Under the pieces are notes generated by a model. That model did no database searches. It was given only the letters and a program-made list of their open reading frames with translations, and was not told where the DNA came from. Positions 55,446 to 62,269 of a stretch of 64,000 nt of DNA are shown here, in pieces. Source of the DNA: Pandoraea faecigallinarum (GTDB lineage: Bacteria; Pseudomonadota; Gammaproteobacteria; Burkholderiales; Burkholderiaceae); assembly GCF_001029105.3 (NCBI RefSeq), contig NZ_CP011807.3:3410001-3474000 (forward strand). Direction: 5' to 3'. Position 1 is the first letter of the stretch. Every line of letters begins with the position of its first letter. The position numbers were made by a program, and so were the translations under genes.

Positions 55446-55864
55446 GCGACCTCCACGATGGTTCTCGGCTGGGTCAGCGCCAGCAGTTCGGCCTGCGCTT
55501 CCGGGAGGAGGCCAGCAAGCACCTGCTCCTGATAGCCCCGGCGCAGATTGGCTTGGTAAGCGTCTGCAACAGTGCGCTCGATGCGCTGATTCGTTTCCAG
55601 ATTCGTCTGGTATTGCTTCAGGTCAACCTTGCTCACGATCCACTGGTAGCGATGCTCGCTGTTCGGCTCGATTCGCAAGTCACTGTGCTGCTCAACCACT
55701 TCGACAACCTTGTAGTTCTCAGCGACCTGAACCACGGCACGATCCCCGGCAAGCAGCACAAGGTCCGTCACGTATATGTAGGTCTTTTCCAGCGGCGCAC
55801 CTTGGAAGCGCACGCTAACGGTGCGAATGCCTTCACGCAGAAGCGCGGCGATGTTCTTGTCCAT
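55442..55864 (-). CDS. 140-residue phage protein, unknown function
   Basis: Starts MDKNIAALLREGIRTVSVRF and has a beta-rich N-terminal half (APLEKTYIYVTDLVLLAGDR) and a helical C-terminal half (QRIERTVADAYQANLRRGYQEQVLAGLL). Coupled to the downstream gene by an ATGA overlap. I recognise no family; its place among replication genes suggests a nucleic-acid role. Confidence 0.75.
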   Translation of the reverse strand: MDKNIAALLREGIRTVSVRFQGAPLEKTYIYVTDLVLLAGDRAVVQVAENYKVVEVVEQHSDLRIEPNSEHRYQWIVSKVDLKQYQTNLETNQRIERTVADAYQANLRRGYQEQVLAGLLPEAQAELLALTQPRTIVEVA

Positions 55865-55865
55865 G

Positions 55866-56093
55866 TCAGTTTCCGAAGTGGGTATGCAGTCGTTTGTAGA
55901 TGGCTTGCATCGCGGACTCGTCCAGAGCCACGATATCGTCGTCGTCCATGTCATCCCGATTGACCGGCTTCTGTCGCAGCACGAGCAACGGCGTACCGTC
56001 GCGGCGCTCCATCAGCGTTGCCGTCGTCGGGGATGTAGTGGTCCCTGCCCCGTTCACCAAGGACGGGGCGTTGTAGATTTCAGTGGGTCGCAA
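55866..56093 (-). CDS. 75-residue phage protein, unknown function
   Basis: Starts at TTG with GGAG 8 bases upstream (inside the helicase end). An ATG at residue 28 is the alternative start. The C-terminal half is acidic (NRDDMDDDDIVALDES) then helical. No family recognised. Confidence 0.62.
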   Translation of the reverse strand: MRPTEIYNAPSLVNGAGTTTSPTTATLMERRDGTPLLVLRQKPVNRDDMDDDDIVALDESAMQAIYKRLHTHFGN

Positions 56094-56098
56094 TCGGA

Positions 56099-57370
56099 TT
56101 ACTCCGGGTCATTGAACTGCGATTTACCTGCGTCGAAGTACACCTCGCGCCGAGGGTCGCCTGCCGCGCCGTCGCGTCGCTTCTTGTTCTTCGGGAGGGA
56201 AAGGAACCGCGTGTTCTGAAGGGTGGGGTCGCTGGAGCGGCCTAGCATCAGAATGAAGTCGGCAGCACCGGCTTTACCGGTCTGGCTGTTCGCCAGCATG
56301 TTCTGCTTCGGGAAGCACTCGCCTTCGGCGGTTCCATTCAACTGCGACGTGGCGAGCACGGCACAGTCGTACTTCACTGCCCAAATTCGGGCGCGCTGGT
56401 ACATCGCCTCAAGCAACTGGTCGGTTCGCGTACCGCCGTTGGCCGCGCCTTGATCCATCGACACGTTGTCCAGCATGTCCACGACTACGACAGCGGGCTT
56501 CACGTCGCGCACAATGTCCTCAAGCTGGCTCACCGTGAAGTCGTGCACGTCGAACACGTAGAACAGGTCGCGCCCGCCCTGCGCTTGAACGTACCGCTCG
56601 TAGATCGAACCGTCTTGTGACCATCGGACGAGTTCCGAAGTCGTGGCCTTGAGCATCGCGTTATAGAAGCGCTGCTTGATCTTCCGTCCCGGTCCCTCGT
56701 TGTTCAGCACGATGATCGTTCGACCTTGGCCGGGAAATAGCTGCTCTACCTGCGGCGCGAACGCTGCGAGCAGACAGGCGATCAAGCTGGTCTTCCCGCT
56801 ATCGACACGGGCCGCGATGATCCCGAAGTCCCCGGAACGCAGTGGCTTCATCGAAGCGTCGATGCATGCGATGCCGTAGTGAAACCCGGTGTCGTTCGCC
56901 TCGGCCAACAGAATGTCTTCGATGCGATCCTTCACCTTCGGGTGCTCTACGGTGCGCTGCACGATGCTCTCGTGCCGCTCCGCAACGGCGCGCAGTGCTG
57001 CCGTCAGGTCAACTTCACCGGCCTCGTACCCGTCGATCAATGCGGCCAGCCGGTTCGATGTAGCTACCTCTGCGAGCCGGTTGCGGATACCGTCCGTTGA
57101 ACCGGGCGGTGCAGGCTCCGCAGCTTCTCGCAACGTCGCGCCGTACAGCGCAAGCTGTTCCTCGTTGAGCTTCGGGTGACGCAGCGCGAAGAACGTCTGG
57201 AACGCTGCCGTGTCGATCTTCGTAGCGGTCGGATGCTCCGCGAAGTACGCGCCGTAATCCGCTAGAACGGTCTTCGTCTTGATATCGATGCCCTTGTCGG
57301 GTATCGCTCTGTGTAGCTGGTCGTACTCCTCACGGGTGCGAAGAATACGCAGCAGTGTTACGTCAAGAAT
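56099..57370 (-). CDS. Replicative DNA helicase (RecA-fold, DnaB/T7 gp4C type) with a non-ATG start
   Basis: 423 residues if started at ATT (57368-57370). The Walker A segment is IIAARVDSGKTSLIACL and Walker B is AVVVVDMLDNVS; LNNEGPGRKIKQRF and LATSQLNGTAEG are further RecA-fold motifs. The frame stays open and protein-like well upstream of the first internal TTG (57133) up to a stop at 57376, with LRTREEYDQLHRAIP and FQTFFALRHPKLNEEQLALY as expected for the helicase N-terminal part, and contains no ATG, GTG or TTG there. GGGAG lies 8 bases before the ATT. CTG codons at residues 6 and 7 are the alternative. The primase gene overlaps it by 13 bases. Confidence 0.88.
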   Translation of the reverse strand: MLDVTLLRILRTREEYDQLHRAIPDKGIDIKTKTVLADYGAYFAEHPTATKIDTAAFQTFFALRHPKLNEEQLALYGATLREAAEPAPPGSTDGIRNRLAEVATSNRLAALIDGYEAGEVDLTAALRAVAERHESIVQRTVEHPKVKDRIEDILLAEANDTGFHYGIACIDASMKPLRSGDFGIIAARVDSGKTSLIACLLAAFAPQVEQLFPGQGRTIIVLNNEGPGRKIKQRFYNAMLKATTSELVRWSQDGSIYERYVQAQGGRDLFYVFDVHDFTVSQLEDIVRDVKPAVVVVDMLDNVSMDQGAANGGTRTDQLLEAMYQRARIWAVKYDCAVLATSQLNGTAEGECFPKQNMLANSQTGKAGAADFILMLGRSSDPTLQNTRFLSLPKNKKRRDGAAGDPRREVYFDAGKSQFNDPE

Positions 57371-58182
57371 CGGCGTATCTCCCTGTCAGAAAGTAGCTTC
57401 GGGTCAGCACGCGATAAGACGTATCGGGCATTGACACCGTAGCCGGTGAGTTGCTTGACGATGGCCCGCGCAGCGATGACGCCGGGCCGCTTGCCTGCGG
57501 GGTACTGCCAGTCAGGGTCTAGCCACACGAGCACCGGCCCTCCCCGGCTGACGATCTGAACCGCGACCGGCTCGGGCAGCTTCGTGCCGAGTAACGACCA
57601 CGCCTCCGTGTGCTTCCCGACGCGGAAGGCCGACAGAATGTCTTCAGTCAGCACGAGCACCCGGCCCGTGCCGTACTTGGCGACGAGGCGGCTACGGTCT
57701 ACGTTTGGATTCACGTACTTCGGTCGCGGGTCGTCGGGCTTCCAGCCCATCGCCCTGCCCTGCCAGTACACAACCCGCTCGCCATCAAGCACCGGCAGCA
57801 CCACGCGACCAGACGGCTCGTGGAAATACGCACCGACGCGCTCAATCTCCGGTCTGCCCAGCGCGGCCTTGTACAGCCAGACGCGTGCCTCCTCGGGCCA
57901 TGAGTCGATATCGAAGTTGGTTGGTACTGGCAGAGTGACGCTTGAGGCCAGCGCCTCATCGGCTTCGCGCTCGCTTTTGCGGCGAGCAAGCCATTCACCG
58001 AGCGTTTCCGTCGGCTTGTCCACGATTCCCGGCTCACCACAGCGGAAGCAATACGCGCTCCAGCGGTGCGCCTCGTGGCGGATGGAAAGTACGCGTCCGG
58101 GGCCGCAGGCATGCCCTACACGGGCTGACCGGCCTTCGTCTAGCTCCTGTGCCTTAGCGAGCCAGTCGGACGGCGGAAGCAA
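57358..58182 (-). CDS. DNA primase (separate gene, phiKMV-like)
   Basis: 274 residues starting at TTG directly after an in-frame stop (TGATTG); no other start precedes the zinc-binding region. N-terminal zinc motif: GHACGPGRVL...YCFRCGE. A TOPRIM domain follows with VLVLTEDILSAFRVG (catalytic Glu/Asp) and VLVWLDPDWQ (DxD-like). It makes RNA primers for lagging-strand synthesis. In T7 primase and helicase are one protein; here, as in phiKMV, they are two overlapping genes. Confidence 0.9.
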   Translation of the reverse strand: MLPPSDWLAKAQELDEGRSARVGHACGPGRVLSIRHEAHRWSAYCFRCGEPGIVDKPTETLGEWLARRKSEREADEALASSVTLPVPTNFDIDSWPEEARVWLYKAALGRPEIERVGAYFHEPSGRVVLPVLDGERVVYWQGRAMGWKPDDPRPKYVNPNVDRSRLVAKYGTGRVLVLTEDILSAFRVGKHTEAWSLLGTKLPEPVAVQIVSRGGPVLVWLDPDWQYPAGKRPGVIAARAIVKQLTGYGVNARYVLSRADPKLLSDREIRRFLT

Positions 58183-58872
58183 TCAAAGTGCTCGCGGCTG
58201 AATGGCCCACACCTTGACCAGACGCGCATGCGCCTTCTCACGGCCCGCTTTCATCGTATGGCCCGTGTCTCGAAGGAATCCGAGACGTGCCGCAGAGCGC
58301 GGCAGCGATCCCCACGCATTCGCGCTTTCCGGTTCGTCCACACGCCCGGCGGCACGGAATTCATCCAGAGTCACACGAGTGACGCCGCGCTTGTAGCTCT
58401 CCATGCAGAACAGCTTCAGCGCTGCAATGGCGCGGGCCGCCCACTCGGAACCGGCACGGCGTGCCGCTGCTGCTTGACCACGAGCCTTGCGGGCTTCGCC
58501 GCTCGTCGCGGTAGGCGTAATGCGTTCGAATCGGCAATGAAGCCAAAGCGCATTGACCCCCTCAACACGCACAAGGTCTCGGCTGACTGCTTCTACCTTG
58601 TAAACATCGCCAGCCTCCAGTTTGTTCCCGTACAACGACGCACTGGACACGCAGCGTACCGTGTCGCCCTTTTTGAACTTGGACGGCGGGGGCGGCGAGT
58701 ACGACTCATCGGCCAATTCGAAGCGACTGGCGTAGTAGTCGGTTCTGCCGGTCTCCAGAAGCTGAACGTAGATGCCGGTCTGTCCGGCGATGGTATAGAC
58801 TGCCCCACGCTTCAGGCGGACGCTCTCACTCACACAACGAACGCGATCACCGATTTTGAATTGCTTCGTCAT
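58183..58872 (-). CDS. 229-residue phage protein with two SH3/KOW-like repeats
   Basis: Two N-terminal repeats, FKIGDRVRCVSESVRLKRG and FKKGDTVRCVSSASLYGNK (residues ~5-23 and ~66-85), resemble short SH3-like barrels. The C-terminal half is basic and helical (GEARKARGQAAAARRAGS) and may bind nucleic acid. It is the gene immediately before primase and overlaps the upstream small gene's stop codon by 1 base. Function unknown. Confidence 0.75.
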   Translation of the reverse strand: MTKQFKIGDRVRCVSESVRLKRGAVYTIAGQTGIYVQLLETGRTDYYASRFELADESYSPPPPSKFKKGDTVRCVSSASLYGNKLEAGDVYKVEAVSRDLVRVEGVNALWLHCRFERITPTATSGEARKARGQAAAARRAGSEWAARAIAALKLFCMESYKRGVTRVTLDEFRAAGRVDEPESANAWGSLPRSAARLGFLRDTGHTMKAGREKAHARLVKVWAIQPRAL

Positions 58873-59144
58873 CAGAGCACCCCGCCGATCAGCTTGGCTT
58901 CAGCCTGTGCGGCCTGCTTCACGTCACGCGCCGCGACGCGGGCCTTGGCGGCAGTGATATCGGCATCGAAGGCGGCATCGGTGGCCGCGTTAGCGACGCT
59001 GTAGGCGATATCGGCTTCCGTAGTGCGTACGCGGGCTTTCGCCTCGGCAGCGGCTACCGTGAGGCGCAGCGACTTGATATGCAGGGAAACGGCGAACTGG
59101 TGGACGGCACGCGTAGCGCGGGCCAGATGCTTCGAGAATTTCAT
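58872..59144 (-). CDS. 90-residue helical phage protein
   Basis: Starts MKFSKHLARATRAV with AAAGGA 7 bases upstream; an earlier start is rejected for lack of one. Ala-rich and strongly helical (AAAEAKARVRTTEADIAYSV), likely coiled coil. No family recognised. The 126 bases between this gene and the next upstream gene (59145-59270) hold no gene. Confidence 0.75.
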   Translation of the reverse strand: MKFSKHLARATRAVHQFAVSLHIKSLRLTVAAAEAKARVRTTEADIAYSVANAATDAAFDADITAAKARVAARDVKQAAQAEAKLIGGVL

Positions 59145-59270
59145 GTGGATTCCTTTCAGAGTGCGCACACCTTGGATGCGCGCTTTTGGGTCGGTGAGTT
59201 TCGCTAGTTACTGCTCACTACGAGAAGCCGCGCTGCTTCTCCTCTTATGCAACCTATTCGGCTGCGCCGG

Positions 59271-59657
59271 TTATTCCGCGTACTCCAGCGGCAGCGTAGC
59301 GAGAGCTTTGGGGGCCGCATCGCCGTAGCGTCGCGCTTCTGCCTCTGTGTCATAGGCACGCAGGCTACCGACCTCAACCCACTCCCCGACCCGGTACAGG
59401 TTCACCCACACCGTGCGCTTGGTCGGGGCCATGAACAGGTCGCGCCGGTTTTCCTCGCCGCTAAGAAAAGCCCCGTTGTCGCAGAAGTGCATCGTGTGGC
59501 GCTCACCGGTAACATGCGCAAGCACGCGGAACGTTTGCGGCTCCTCCGGCACGTAAGCGACGAACCGCGCAGCGCGGCCGTCACGGGTAATCAGGGCTGC
59601 ACCGGCCTTGGCGGCTTCGAGGTCGAACGGCTTGTACTTCGGTTGGGCTTGCGTCAT
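59271..59657 (-). CDS. 128-residue phage early protein, unknown function
   Basis: ATG chosen at MTQAQPKYKPFDLEAAKAG with AAGGAG 8 bases upstream. The segment LITRDGRAARFVAYVPEEPQ and the closing YDTEAEARRYGD are of a kind repeatedly seen in small early phage proteins. It overlaps its upstream neighbour by ATGA. No function known. Confidence 0.78.
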   Translation of the reverse strand: MTQAQPKYKPFDLEAAKAGAALITRDGRAARFVAYVPEEPQTFRVLAHVTGERHTMHFCDNGAFLSGEENRRDLFMAPTKRTVWVNLYRVGEWVEVGSLRAYDTEAEARRYGDAAPKALATLPLEYAE

Positions 59658-59884
59658 TGCGTCTTCTCCTTCGGTTGCTTCGGGGTATGGGTGACGGTGC
59701 GGGCGTACTCGAATACGGTTTCGATCACGACCCAACCAGTGGTGTCTTTGCGGGACGGGTACAAGAATGGATACCCACCGCGATTCAGGCAGGTAGTCGC
59801 CGGGGCTTTGTTGTTGTAGAAGCGGGAGACGCGCTTACCTTCGGCGTCTTCCACGTGAAAGCGACTGAGAACCATCGCGCCCAC
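59654..59884 (-). CDS. 76-residue phage early protein, unknown function
   Basis: Starts at GTG 2 bases after the preceding stop codon (an ATG 9 bases later is the alternative). Mixed strand protein with FYNNKAPATTCLNRGGY and a basic C-terminal tail (TPKQPKEKTQ). Coupled to the next gene through ATGA. Confidence 0.68.
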   Translation of the reverse strand: MGAMVLSRFHVEDAEGKRVSRFYNNKAPATTCLNRGGYPFLYPSRKDTTGWVVIETVFEYARTVTHTPKQPKEKTQ

Positions 59885-59886
59885 GG

Positions 59887-60060
59887 TTACGCGCCCCCTT
59901 CCAGACCGATGCGGCTGGCGAGCATGCGGCCCAGCAGGTGCTGCACGTAGGCCGCGTGGGACGGGAAGCCGATGGCGCGGGCTGCGCGGTTCTTCTTGCG
60001 CGTGTACTGTCGGCCGGGGCGGGTGCCGCCTACCGAATTGAGGGTACGGACAATATGCAT
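59887..60060 (-). CDS. 57-residue basic phage early protein
   Basis: Starts MHIVRTLNSVGGTRPGRQYT with a strong AGGAG 6 bases upstream of the ATG. Rich in Arg/Lys (RKKNRAARA) and ends LASRIGLEGGA. It fills the gap between neighbouring genes, with 2 bases to the next start. A nucleic-acid-binding role is plausible but unproven. Confidence 0.72.
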   Translation of the reverse strand: MHIVRTLNSVGGTRPGRQYTRKKNRAARAIGFPSHAAYVQHLLGRMLASRIGLEGGA

Positions 60061-60113
60061 AGAACTCCTAATTAAATTGATGGGACGTGTTCCGAAATTC
60101 TGTACTGCGTTGG

Positions 60114-60233
60114 CTACTTCACCGCCCTGTTACGTCGAATCAAGACCGATGTGCGAATCGGGGAGACAAGGCCGGAAATACACGCTGCAACTACCTTGCC
60201 GTTGTGTGTGACGATGCGAACTCGTGGCGTCAT
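60114..60233 (-). CDS. 39-residue basic phage early peptide
   Basis: Starts within an ATGA overlap with the preceding 53-residue gene (MTPRVRIVTHNGKVVAA) and ends RRNRAVK. Coupling and a coherent basic composition support translation; the small size leaves doubt. Confidence 0.5.
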   Translation of the reverse strand: MTPRVRIVTHNGKVVAACISGLVSPIRTSVLIRRNRAVK

Positions 60234-60391
60234 TTTCCGGGCGTGAGGTTGACGGACTTGGCGAATGCCGACGCCATTGCAGACTGCTCGATAAAGCGCG
60301 GGGAGCGGCGAGTAACCGACGTGATGACTGCGGAACCGACGTTGCGGGCGGGCTTACCTTGGTACGGACGCTGCTTCGTGCTGTGTTGCAT
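60230..60391 (-). CDS. 53-residue basic phage early protein
   Basis: ATG with AGGAG 6 bases upstream. Starts MQHSTKQRPYQGKPARNVGS and ends VNLTPGK. Basic, Ser/Arg-rich. No family recognised. It lies 26 bases after the KilAC-domain gene in the leftward early operon. Confidence 0.7.
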   Translation of the reverse strand: MQHSTKQRPYQGKPARNVGSAVITSVTRRSPRFIEQSAMASAFAKSVNLTPGK

Positions 60392-60417
60392 TGCTTCTCC
60401 TGTGGATTGAATTTAGT

Positions 60418-60813
60418 TCAAGCGGCTGCGAGGCATTCGAACGCCTGCGCCAATTTGGTAATGCCTTTCTGCGAAATACGGACTTGCGTTCTGCCTCGCC
60501 CCTCCAGCCGCACAGGAATCTCCCTCTGCGTCAGCAACCCCGAAGTGATGCGCTCCTGATTCGCACGCCACTCGTCACCGTGCGGGTATATCCAGCCCTG
60601 AGACTCTAGGTACGCCGTCAATTCAAGCGGGCGCACAACCAACACGTTTGCTGCATCGCGGATGCACAACGTCCCCGTCGTGTCCGCAAGCCGCGTGAAC
60701 GCCCGCAGCATGTGCGTTTGCTGTGGGCCTATCGCTTCGCCTTGCTCGGCACGTTCACGGAACCTCATAAAGCCACCGCCTACGCGACCGGAGTCGCTAT
60801 GTACAAGCTGCAT
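60418..60813 (-). CDS. KilAC-domain (phage antirepressor C-terminal) protein
   Basis: 131 residues, ATG with AAGGAG 6 bases upstream. Residues ~55-131 match the KilAC/ANT fold found at the C-terminus of phage antirepressors: LVVRPLELTAYLESQGWIYP, then NQERITSGLLTQREIPV and VRISQKGITKLAQAF. The N-terminal part (MLRAFTRLADTTGTL) has no Bro-N or other recognisable DNA-binding domain. In a prophage with a LexA-type repressor, an antirepressor or regulator role is plausible but not shown. Confidence 0.72.
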   Translation of the reverse strand: MQLVHSDSGRVGGGFMRFRERAEQGEAIGPQQTHMLRAFTRLADTTGTLCIRDAANVLVVRPLELTAYLESQGWIYPHGDEWRANQERITSGLLTQREIPVRLEGRGRTQVRISQKGITKLAQAFECLAAA

Positions 60814-60835
60814 CTGCTCTCCTTCGTTGATTGAC

Positions 60836-60964
60836 TTACCTACTCACTCGCAGGGCAAGTCGATTCTCGGCTACCTTGTAAGCCGCTACTAGGTGATCTT
60901 TCTCTAGAAGTTGTGTTAGAGAAACTCCCTCACGCGAGACATGCGGCGTCACGCGAATCCGCAT
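60836..60964 (-). CDS. Possible 42-residue phage early protein
   Basis: Frame MRIRVTPHVSREGVSLTQLL, ending ENRLALRVSR 23 bases before the KilAC gene start. No ribosome site is seen and it overlaps the previous gene by 35 bases, so translation is uncertain. Composition is protein-like. Confidence 0.35.
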   Translation of the reverse strand: MRIRVTPHVSREGVSLTQLLEKDHLVAAYKVAENRLALRVSR

Positions 60965-61130
60965 CAGCAATTGCGCGGAACAGGGCGTACGAAGCGTCAT
61001 GACTAAAATGAAAGGTTGCGCATCGCACGGAATGGGTGGTGGTCTTGCGGTAGACCTCGAACCGCCCCACCCCCTTGCAGTGAACCCAATGGGTCGCGTT
61101 CTCGTGCACGATGTCTGCTTCTTCACGCAT
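60930..61130 (-). CDS. 66-residue phage early protein
   Basis: Starts MREEADIVHENATHWVHCKG and contains GRFEVYRKTTTHSVRC and a helical end SYALFRAIADADSR. It overlaps the preceding gene's end by 8 bases. The pattern is protein-like; no family recognised. Confidence 0.6.
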   Translation of the reverse strand: MREEADIVHENATHWVHCKGVGRFEVYRKTTTHSVRCATFHFSHDASYALFRAIADADSRDAACLA

Positions 61131-61296
61131 GACCACACCCCGCCTTTGCCACCGCGAGACGGCCCGCGAGGAAGTCATCAACGTCCTGCCGCACCTCGGC
61201 AAGAGTGCCCCAACGGGTACGCCCGCCTACCCGCACGCTGTAGCTGATTGCGCACCGCCCCTTTGCGATTCGGAAGCCTTTGTATGTGCTGAACAT
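61123..61296 (-). CDS. 57-residue phage early protein
   Basis: ATG with AGGGG 6 bases upstream. Starts MFSTYKGFRIAKGRCAISYS, a strand-rich beginning, then a helix EVRQDVDDFLAGRLAVAKAG. It overlaps the following gene by 8 bases and sits 9 bases after the next upstream gene, so the operon is tightly packed here. Confidence 0.68.
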   Translation of the reverse strand: MFSTYKGFRIAKGRCAISYSVRVGGRTRWGTLAEVRQDVDDFLAGRLAVAKAGCGHA

Positions 61297-61305
61297 TGCG
61301 GCCCC

Positions 61306-61503
61306 TTAGTAGTCAAGCAGGCCAGCCAACGCGGCACGGTTTGCCGCGACGTACTCGACAATGCGGATACGTTCTCGCGGATGCAAAACGACGGGAGCAA
61401 GGTTGAAAAACTCCCCGATCAGATCGACGCGGTGCCCTTCGGCTTTCTCGCGGCTGTCGAAGGTCTTTCCTCGCGTCACGTACACGGTCTTTTCGTGGAT
61501 CAT
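61306..61503 (-). CDS. 65-residue phage early protein
   Basis: ATG with AGGGGGG upstream. Starts MIHEKTVYVTRGKTFDSREK and ends VEYVAANRAALAGLLDY, an alpha/beta pattern common in small early proteins. The longer open frame is rejected for lack of a ribosome site. Function unknown. Confidence 0.72.
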   Translation of the reverse strand: MIHEKTVYVTRGKTFDSREKAEGHRVDLIGEFFNLAPVVLHPRERIRIVEYVAANRAALAGLLDY

Positions 61504-61513
61504 GATGCCCCCC

Positions 61514-61753
61514 TTACATGCCAACCATCGCAGCACGGATGCTGCTGACGCTGTACGGCGCACCGTCCGGTGTGGTGTGGACGCCGTTGTCGTTCAGATG
61601 GGCCAGTAACGAGGCGGCTGCTACCTGCTTGTTCTCCGAGTCACGCACCAACTCTTGCGCGACCCTGTACAGCCCCTCGTCATTGTTGATCCACAGGGAC
61701 ACGTTCCAGTGATTCCAATTCTTGTGGCCGTTGTAACCTTTGCTTCCGCTCAT
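61514..61753 (-). CDS. 79-residue conserved early phage protein (YNGHKNWxxWNVSLWI type)
   Basis: ATG with AGGAG 9 bases upstream. The motif YNGHKNWNHWNVSLWINNDE belongs to a widely spread small phage protein group (compare YNGWxNYETWxVxLWI). The C-terminal half (HLNDNGVHTTPDGAPYSVSS) is less conserved. It is the first gene of the leftward early operon. Function unknown; early position suggests host takeover or regulation. Confidence 0.75.
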   Translation of the reverse strand: MSGSKGYNGHKNWNHWNVSLWINNDEGLYRVAQELVRDSENKQVAAASLLAHLNDNGVHTTPDGAPYSVSSIRAAMVGM

Positions 61754-61821
61754 GGTCGAATCTCCTATACGTAGGAATACTAAATTTATAAATGACAGAT
61801 ATCCCGGAATCCCGGGTGAAT

Positions 61822-61873
61822 CGAGATAGAGGCACTGGATGCACCAATGCGCCGTTCCAATGTTTCTATCTCG
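61822..61873. repeat. Inverted repeat in the early leader
   Basis: CGAGATAGA at 61822-61830 and TCTATCTCG at 61865-61873 are exact complements (9-bp arms, 34-base spacer). Possible regulator binding site or RNA stem. Function unknown. Confidence 0.5.
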
Positions 61874-62007
61874 TGGCACTGAGCAATACTCGAAGGAAAC
61901 CGCCCAATGCCGCGCCACGTGCCGGTGCTACCGGCTGTCTCGTGTCCCGTGGTGGACATACGGTTACTAGCCCGTGGCCCGCAGGCCGGTGAGCGTTCAC
62001 GCACCGA

Positions 62008-62020
62008 ATTGTTAAAGAAC
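62008..62020 (-). promoter_or_regulatory. rrn-like boxA in the early operon leader
   Basis: Minus strand reads GTTCTTTAACAAT, close to the rRNA antiterminator boxA (TGCTCTTTAACA in E. coli; TTCTTTAA-containing forms in betaproteobacterial rRNA leaders). It lies about 90 bases after the candidate start site of the leftward early transcript. Confidence 0.55.
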
Positions 62021-62111
62021 CGTCCCGAGAACCCCGGTCGCACTGCCGGGCGGGTGCTGCTGTGTTGCTGGTGCCGAACTAGCTTTTGCTTGTTGCTGCA
62101 CCGTGAGACGA

Positions 62112-62140
62112 ACTTTAAACAAGCAAATGCTAACCATCAA
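62112..62140 (-). promoter_or_regulatory. Candidate sigma70 early promoter (PL)
   Basis: Minus strand: TTGATG (62140-62135), 17-base spacer, TAAAGT (62117-62112). The CAAATACT and CAAATGCT repeats overlap the -35 and the spacer, so a repressor bound there would block it. It would start the leftward early genes leading to the phage RNA polymerase. Confidence 0.5.
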
Positions 62141-62193
62141 ATACTGATTTTTAATCACCAAATGATGGCGATAGGGAAAAATTATCAAATGCT
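62124..62193. repeat. Four CAAATGCT-like repeats, candidate repressor operators
   Basis: CAAATGCT (62124-62131), CAAATACT (62138-62145), CAAATGAT (62159-62166) and CAAATGCT (62186-62193), all in the same orientation, in a strongly AT-rich block between the early promoter and the repressor gene. The last one is part of the dyad ATGCT-GGT-AGCAT (62189-62201). Confidence 0.6.
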
Positions 62194-62228
62194 GGTAGCA
62201 TCCACTCACCGCGCCCAGCATATGCATG

Positions 62229-62234
62229 TATACT
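62229..62234 (+). promoter_or_regulatory. Possible -10 element of the repressor gene
   Basis: TATACT at 62229-62234, 36 bases before the repressor ATG. No good -35 is found at 16-18 bases, so the promoter would be weak or activated, as is common for repressor maintenance promoters. Confidence 0.35.
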
Positions 62235-62269
62235 TTGCGTCACGACCAACTCACAGATAGACGACGACC

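Larger units (their letters stand above)
61754..62111 (-). promoter_or_regulatory. Leader of the leftward early operon
   Basis: About 350 bases without a gene between the candidate early promoter and the first early gene. It holds a boxA-like element (62008-62020), an inverted repeat CGAGATAGA (61822-61830) / TCTATCTCG (61865-61873), CCCGG repeats at 61803-61816, and an AT-rich stretch at 61760-61795. The long structured leader suggests control after initiation. Confidence 0.55.

Noticed and set aside
57358..57376. Programmed frameshift joining primase and helicase as in T7 gp4
   Set aside because: No slippery heptamer is seen at the overlap, and phiKMV-like phages encode the two separately; kept only as an alternative to the ATT start.
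60896..60925. A sixth phage promoter near TTTCTCTAGAAG
   Set aside because: It shares only a short CTCTAGAA core and lacks the ATTTyGG and GAAAGACAC parts.
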